Under the pieces are notes generated by a model. It searched no databases and was not told the origin of the DNA. It saw only the letters and a list, made by a program, of their open reading frames with translations. A stretch of 64,000 nt of DNA from Colius striatus (Eukaryota; Chordata; Aves; Coliiformes; Coliidae), in NCBI RefSeq assembly GCF_028858725.1, contig NC_084763.1, forward strand, positions 56,133,152 to 56,197,151. The letters are read 5' to 3'. Position 1 is the stretch's first letter. Every line of letters begins with the position of its first letter. The position numbers and the translations under genes are program-made. Positions 57,918-64,000 of the stretch are shown one piece after another.

Positions 57918-58059
57918 GTGAGCCAGCCCCGGGGACATCCCACCGGGGAAGGGGCATGGCATCCCTGAGCCGGGGTGGAGCGTCCTGCTGGGGATGGGCG
58001 TCTCACTGGGGTGGGGAAATCCCACCAAAGGAGCAGCGTCCTGCCAGGAGAACAGAGTG

Positions 58060-58740
58060 TGGGATTGGGCCTTTTAAGGTCATTGAGTTCAACCCTTCCC
58101 CTCACCCTGCCCAGCCCAGCACTGCCCCATGGCCCTCAGCACCTCAGCCCCACGGCTTTGGGGTCTCTCCAGGGCTGGGCACTCCCCCAGCTCCCTGGGC
58201 AGCCTGGCACAGGGGCTGACACCCCTCTCAAGGAAACAGCTCTGCCTCAGCTCCAGCCTCAACCTCCCCTGGGGCAACTTGAGGCCATTTCCCCTTGTCT
58301 TGTCATTCATTACTGGAAAAAAGAGACTGACTCCATCTCACTGCAGCCTCCAGGTTGTTACAGAGAGTGCTGCTGTCTCCCCTCAGGCTCCTCTTCTCCA
58401 GGCTCAACACCCCCATTCCCTCAGCCCCTCTCCAGCCCCTTCCCCAGCTCTGTCCACGCTGCAGCCCCTCAGTGTCCCTGTGGCAGTGAGTGAGGGGCCC
58501 AACACTGAGCACAGCCCTGGAGCTGAAGCCTCCCCAGGGCCCAGCACAGGGGACAATCCCTGCCCTGCTCCTGCTGCCACCTCACTGCTGGTCGCAGCCA
58601 GGATGCCACTGGCCTTCTTGCTCCCCTGGGCATGCTGCTGCCTCATCTTCAGCCCCTGTCAATTAGCACCCCCAGATCCTTTTCTGTCAGACAGCTCTCA
58701 AGCCACACATCCCCAGGCCTGTCCTACCCACCACAGAGGA
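58060..58740 (-). mobile_element. CR1 LINE, 5'-truncated, antisense, second subfamily
   Basis: CCTTTTAAGGTCATTGAGTT, CAGCCCAGCACTGCCCCATG and CTCCCTGGGCAGCCTGGCAC, continuing into ORF2-complement sequence (CACTGAGCACAGCCCTGGAG). It begins about 140 bp after the exon 2 donor. Confidence 0.93.
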
Positions 58741-61415
58741 CATCCCACCCAGCTACACTCATGCTCAGATAACATTTTTGATGTTGGGTTTGGCCTGTGG
58801 CAGGCAGAGGGAACCTTACTTCAACCCACGACTCGCATTCAGGCTCAGGAGGGTCCCAGCGTGGTGTAAATCCAGAGGATTTGTGCCAGGGGCCTGTGGT
58901 TTCTCCTTGGCCAGCTGGGTGGAAACATGGAGCAATTTTTTGAGGAGTGATTTGTCTTTGAGTTTGTTCAGTTAATCTGGATAAAACAGAGCGAGCCCCC
59001 GATGGAGACACACTCAACTGTTCCCACCCAGGCTGAAACCAATTGAGCTTAATTCAAAGATTTGCTGACACAAGTTAAAACGTTTTTAATCTGCCTTTTG
59101 TGCTCTTCAGCTTGCCTGATAGCAAATTTCAGAAGGCTTTTGACATCTGTGCAAAGCTCAGGCTTGGTGTCTCCTTCACCTGATGCTGAGGAGGTGCTGC
59201 CTTTGCAAACTGACCCCGTTTAAAGCAGTGAGGTTTTGGGGAGGGAGGTTGGCACCCCATCCGAGCAGCAAGCCTCTGTGTTCCCACAGACCCCTCCAAC
59301 CCCAGCTCCTGATCCCTGATGAGCTGTTCAGCGTGATGCTCACAGCGCTAATTGAAAAACCCCAACTTCTGCAGAGCTTCACTCACCATCCTCCCCACCA
59401 TGAGTGGCTTTTAAATGATTGTGCAGCTCTCCTAGGCGAAGGCAACGCAACTCAAGTGCTACTGGAGTCAGTGGCACCCCAAATGAAATGGGAGGGACAA
59501 AGCAGATCTCAGCTCTGGGGTGTGCAGGGAGTAGGGAGGCAGGAGCAGTCATGGCTTGAGCGTGTGAAGGAGCCTTCTATGCCTTTGCAGCATCTACCTG
59601 ACAAATGCCTTCTTGGGTTGCTTTTTGCCAGAGTGGATGCAGTTGCAGTGCCTGCATGGTGGTGGCTGTTTCAGACCCTGTCAGCCATCCTATGCCATTA
59701 AAAACGAGTTTCCTCTGGATTTTTGTCAGCCCCACCTGCTTTCCTGATGCATAACATGGGGCTGACGCCTCATTGCTCTGTGGGGTGGGCTTTTTTCCCT
59801 TGTCCAGGTCATTTCTGAGTAAGATCAACCACAGCTGCCTGTGTGGTGACCTGCATCCACAGAAACCTGCTCCTGTAGTCGAGCTGAGTTGTACAAGTAG
59901 CCAGATTCACTCCATTTGCTCTGATAGCACTGGATATCTTTATCAGTACCCCATGGATGTACATAGCTGGGTGCAATGGGATTATTTTCAACTCTACAGC
60001 TAAAATGGACAGTCTTTATGTCTTTGGTTTTGAACCAGCTCCGTGGAGGCACCACCTCTCTTACCCTGTTCACCTCTGCAGCTTGCTTTCCCTATTTTAT
60101 CCCCCAAATGCATCCATTGCTTTAGGTGTTTGGCTTCATCTTGCTCCCTGTGACCATTTCCCTTTGCTATCCACGTCCCTGCAGACACCACAACCTATGT
60201 CCTGCCCTCAAGGCCAGAAAAGTGATTTGTCCTTTGCCTTATTGGCTTGTTTCTCAAACTCTGGGGGGGGGGGGGTTTTGGACAGCTTCAGGATGGTTTC
60301 TCTGTTAAGCTACAAGAATTATCTTCTCATTTTTCTCCCCTCATTCCTACGTTACTTCCACATTTTGGAGTGACACTTCTCTGCAGTAACTGAGGCCACA
60401 GAGCTCGGCCCTGCAGGGTGCTTGGTCCCAGCCTACATCTGCTGCTTTCCCTCTACCTTTCATTTTAAAATTCCCCTGCAGCCTTTCTCAAGTGCAGAAA
60501 ATGGATATTGATGTGTCTTTGATATCAGGCCCTGAGATGTCTCTTTAAGCTGAGATAAAGCTGGTTCTGATCCGTGGAAATTTGTGCTTAGGGAATACTC
60601 AGAGGAGTCCCCATGTTGATATTCAAGCCTGGCAAGGTGATGAGTGTTGGGAATGCCTCTGTGACCCTAATTTTGCCTGAATATATGGAGAGACAGTGTG
60701 AGTCTGTGGCATAATGGTGTGTCCTCTGCAGTATCACAGCCTCATTCGGTGCAAAGGTTGGTTGAAGCCCATCAATGAGCATCTGTTCCTCTGGGCAGGA
60801 GGAGAAGCTGGAGGCATCTCTCTCCAGACTTGCTGGTATTGCTCAGCTGTTGCAACATGCCCCCAAGGCATATGTCTGTGAGGAGAAGGGGTGGTTTTAT
60901 CCCTGTTGCCTGAGAGGAGGATGAGATAAAGGGGAAAGCTTTGACCCTTGGAGGAAAGACAGAGCCATGGCAGGGTCCTTGGCCGAGTGCTGTCTGCCAT
61001 CACTGCACCCCAGCTGTAGATTCCTGGATGGACCTCCCCTGGTTCCATGTGCACCAGGCTGAGCTCACATGCTTCAAGCAGATCTCACACTGAAGCTGCA
61101 GCTTTTCCTGCTGATGGAGTCTTTTTTAGGTGTGTTTTGATCTGTTTGGGTATGTTAGCACTCTTTAAGCACTAAACTGTCCTTGACATCTGCTGAAGAC
61201 TGAAGTTGTGCTGCCCTGGCTTGGGCTTCTCCTTGTTCTTACATTCTTTGTAGCCTTCTAGTGCACAAAGAGTTGGGGTTTTTTTTGTGTGACAGCTTAA
61301 TTGTGTGCAAGAATAAAATCCCCAGCTGGGGATAGAGACTTGCTGTGTGAGCTGCTGTTGATGGAAGTCCTAGGACAGCTGTTCATGGAGATGCCACATC
61401 CTTCCCTGGGAAGTC

Positions 61416-61905
61416 ATAGAATTGTTTTGATTGGAAAAGACCTTTAACATCACGAGTCCAACCCCTCACCTCACACTGCCAGGGCCACCACTAAGCCATG
61501 GCCCTCAGCATCTCAACTTTGCAATATCTCCAGGGCTGGGCACTCCCCCAGCTCCCTGGGCAGCCTGGCACAGGGGCTGACACCCCTCTCAGGGAAACAG
61601 TTCTGCCTCAGCTCCAACCTCAACCTCCCCTGGGGCAACTTGAGGCTGTTTCTTCTTCTCCTGTCACTTGTTACTTGGAAAGTTTCAGGGAGTAGCAGAG
61701 AGTGCTGCTGTCTCCCCTGAGGCTCCTCTTCTCCAGGCTCAACACCCCCATTCCCTCAGCCCCTCCCCAGCACCCTTGTGCTCCAGCCCTTTCCCCAGCT
61801 CTGTGCCTGGTTCTGGCCACGCTGAAGCCCCTCAGTGTCCCTGTGGCAGTGAGTGAGGGGCCCAGCACTGAGCACAGCCCTGGAGCTGCAGCCTCCCCAG
61901 GGCCA
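61416..61905 (-). mobile_element. CR1 LINE 3' fragment, antisense, second subfamily
   Basis: GTCATAGAATTGTTTTGATT and TGGAAAAGACCTTTAACATC to CAGCACTGAGCACAGCCCTG. It is nearly colinear with 58060-58540. Confidence 0.93.
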
Positions 61906-61956
61906 CTGTCATGTGATGGATATGAAGTTCAGTTTTTGGAGTGCCAAGGTCTGTGA

Positions 61957-62862
<906 letters not shown>

Positions 62863-62876
62863 TGATCTGGGGTGAC

Positions 62877-62994
62877 ACAGAACCACAGAGTCATTGAGGT
62901 TGGAAAAGACCTTGAATGGCATCGAGTCCAACCATTAACCCAGCACTGGCACAGCTGCCACTAACCCACGGCCCTTCTTGGGGCTTTCTCCGTG
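62877..62994 (-). mobile_element. CR1 LINE 3' end, antisense, second subfamily
   Basis: CAGAACCACAGAGTCATTGA and GGTTGGAAAAGACCTTGAAT to CTAACCCACGGCCCTTCTTG. Truncated directly at the next CR1. Confidence 0.85.
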
Positions 62995-63765
62995 CTTGGT
63001 GTCAGCAGAGCTGACAAGGGCAAAGGCAGAGTCCTGCAGCTGGGCAGGAACAAGCCCCTGCCCCAGCACAGGCTAGGGGGGACCTGCTGGAGAGCAGCTC
63101 CAGGAGAGGGACCTGGCAGTGCTGGTGGGCAGCAAAGAAACATGAGCAGCAGTGTGGGCTGGTGGGCAAGAAGCCAACGGCAGCCTGGGGGCATCCAGCA
63201 GAGTCTGGCAGCAGGGCCAGGGAGGTTGTGCTGCCCCTCTGCTCTGCCCTGCTGAGGCCTCAGCTGGAGCCCTGTGCCCAGTGCTGGGCTCCCCAGCTGC
63301 AGAGACAGGGAACTGCTGGAGAGAGTCTAGCACAAGGCCACCAAGATGCTGAGGGGACTGGAGCATCTTCCTTCTGAGGAAAGGCTGCGGGACCTGGGGC
63401 TGTTGAGTCTGGAGAAGAGAAGAGACTGAGAGGGGATTTCATTAACAAGTACTTAAAGACTGGGTGTCAGGAGGATGGGATGAGCCTTTTTTCTGCAGTG
63501 CCCAGTGGCAGGACAAAGGGTAACTGGCACAAGCTGGAACACAAAAAGTTCCACTGGAACAGGAGGAGAAACTACTGTGAGGATGAGGGAGCCCTGGCCC
63601 AGGCTGCCCGGGGAGGATGTGGAGGCTCCTTCTCAGGAGGTTTCCAAGCCCACCTGGACACCTTCCTGTGTGACCTGAGTGAGGGGAACCTGCTTTAGCA
63701 GGGGGTTGAGCTGGACTAGATGATCTCTAAAGGGCCCTTCCAAGCTCTACTGTTCTGTGAGCTGT
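62995..63765 (+). mobile_element. CR1 LINE, 5'-truncated, sense
   Basis: GTCAGCAGAGCTGACAAGGG through the ORF2 end (CTGGGCTCCCCAGCTGCAGA) to GATCTCTAAAGGGCCCTTCC and CTGTTCTGTGAG. It lies head-to-head against the antisense CR1 just upstream. Confidence 0.92.
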
Positions 63766-64000
63766 AGGGATGCTCCCATCCTCTTCCAGATGGGTGCTCT
63801 TGCATCCTCTTCTGGTTTGAAGATCCCACCAACCTCACGATGAATCTGTCCCTGCAGTGCCTGGACCTGCCATCCCACCCCAGCCTGCAAACCAGGCTGG
63901 ATACATCCCAGAAAGCCATTTCTTTGGCTTCTTTTGGTGTGTGGGGGGAAGGTGATTTCTGCAGTTCTGTGGCGTGCCGGTGATCTGGGGGCAGTGAGGA

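Noticed and set aside
56535..58028. 497-codon open frame on the minus strand across ZBTB47 exon 2
   Set aside because: It is the antisense shadow of the GC-rich, Glu-rich exon. It is Leu-rich low complexity with no domain, and it runs past the exon end.

Overview
This window is vertebrate nuclear DNA, almost certainly from a bird. Spliced exons, long introns and about 30 fragments of the CR1 LINE (the dominant avian retrotransposon) make up nearly everything. I saw no other abundant transposon class. Two neighbouring plus-strand genes are recognisable, NKTR followed by ZBTB47, the same order and orientation as I recall on human chromosome 3p22. The species cannot be fixed from the sequence.

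Layout. 1-28381 carries the 3' part of NKTR (cyclophilin-related, arginine/serine-rich nuclear protein). Twelve coding exons run from the middle of the cyclophilin domain to the stop codon, joining in one frame through GT-AG introns for about 1,373 residues; the first roughly 100 residues lie upstream of the window. 28382 to about 45000 is the NKTR 3' UTR plus a CR1-rich intergenic spacer holding young CR1 copies and two much older, decayed ones. 44900-46700 is a CpG-rich promoter region with a CCAAT box and the first ZBTB47 exon. 45607-56555 is ZBTB47 intron 1, with a 53-bp minisatellite and several CR1s. 56556-62808 holds three ZBTB47 coding exons (BTB domain, glutamate-rich region, first five zinc fingers). 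The remaining zinc fingers lie beyond the window.

The exon models rest on reading-frame continuity, splice sites and remembered family sequence; no transcript or alignment was available. There is no operon-like relationship: these are separate genes, one for a nuclear cyclophilin/RS protein and one for a zinc-finger transcription factor.

No wholly new system was found. The points most worth checking are: ZBTB47 translation starting on an ATG that is the last codon of exon 1, with an upstream ORF that overlaps it and crosses the exon junction; a roughly 420-nt inverted CR1 pair enclosing two NKTR exons; tandem NAGNAG acceptors and frame-neutral exons in NKTR; a 30-nt microexon inside the cyclophilin domain; and two ancient CR1 remnants in the spacer.
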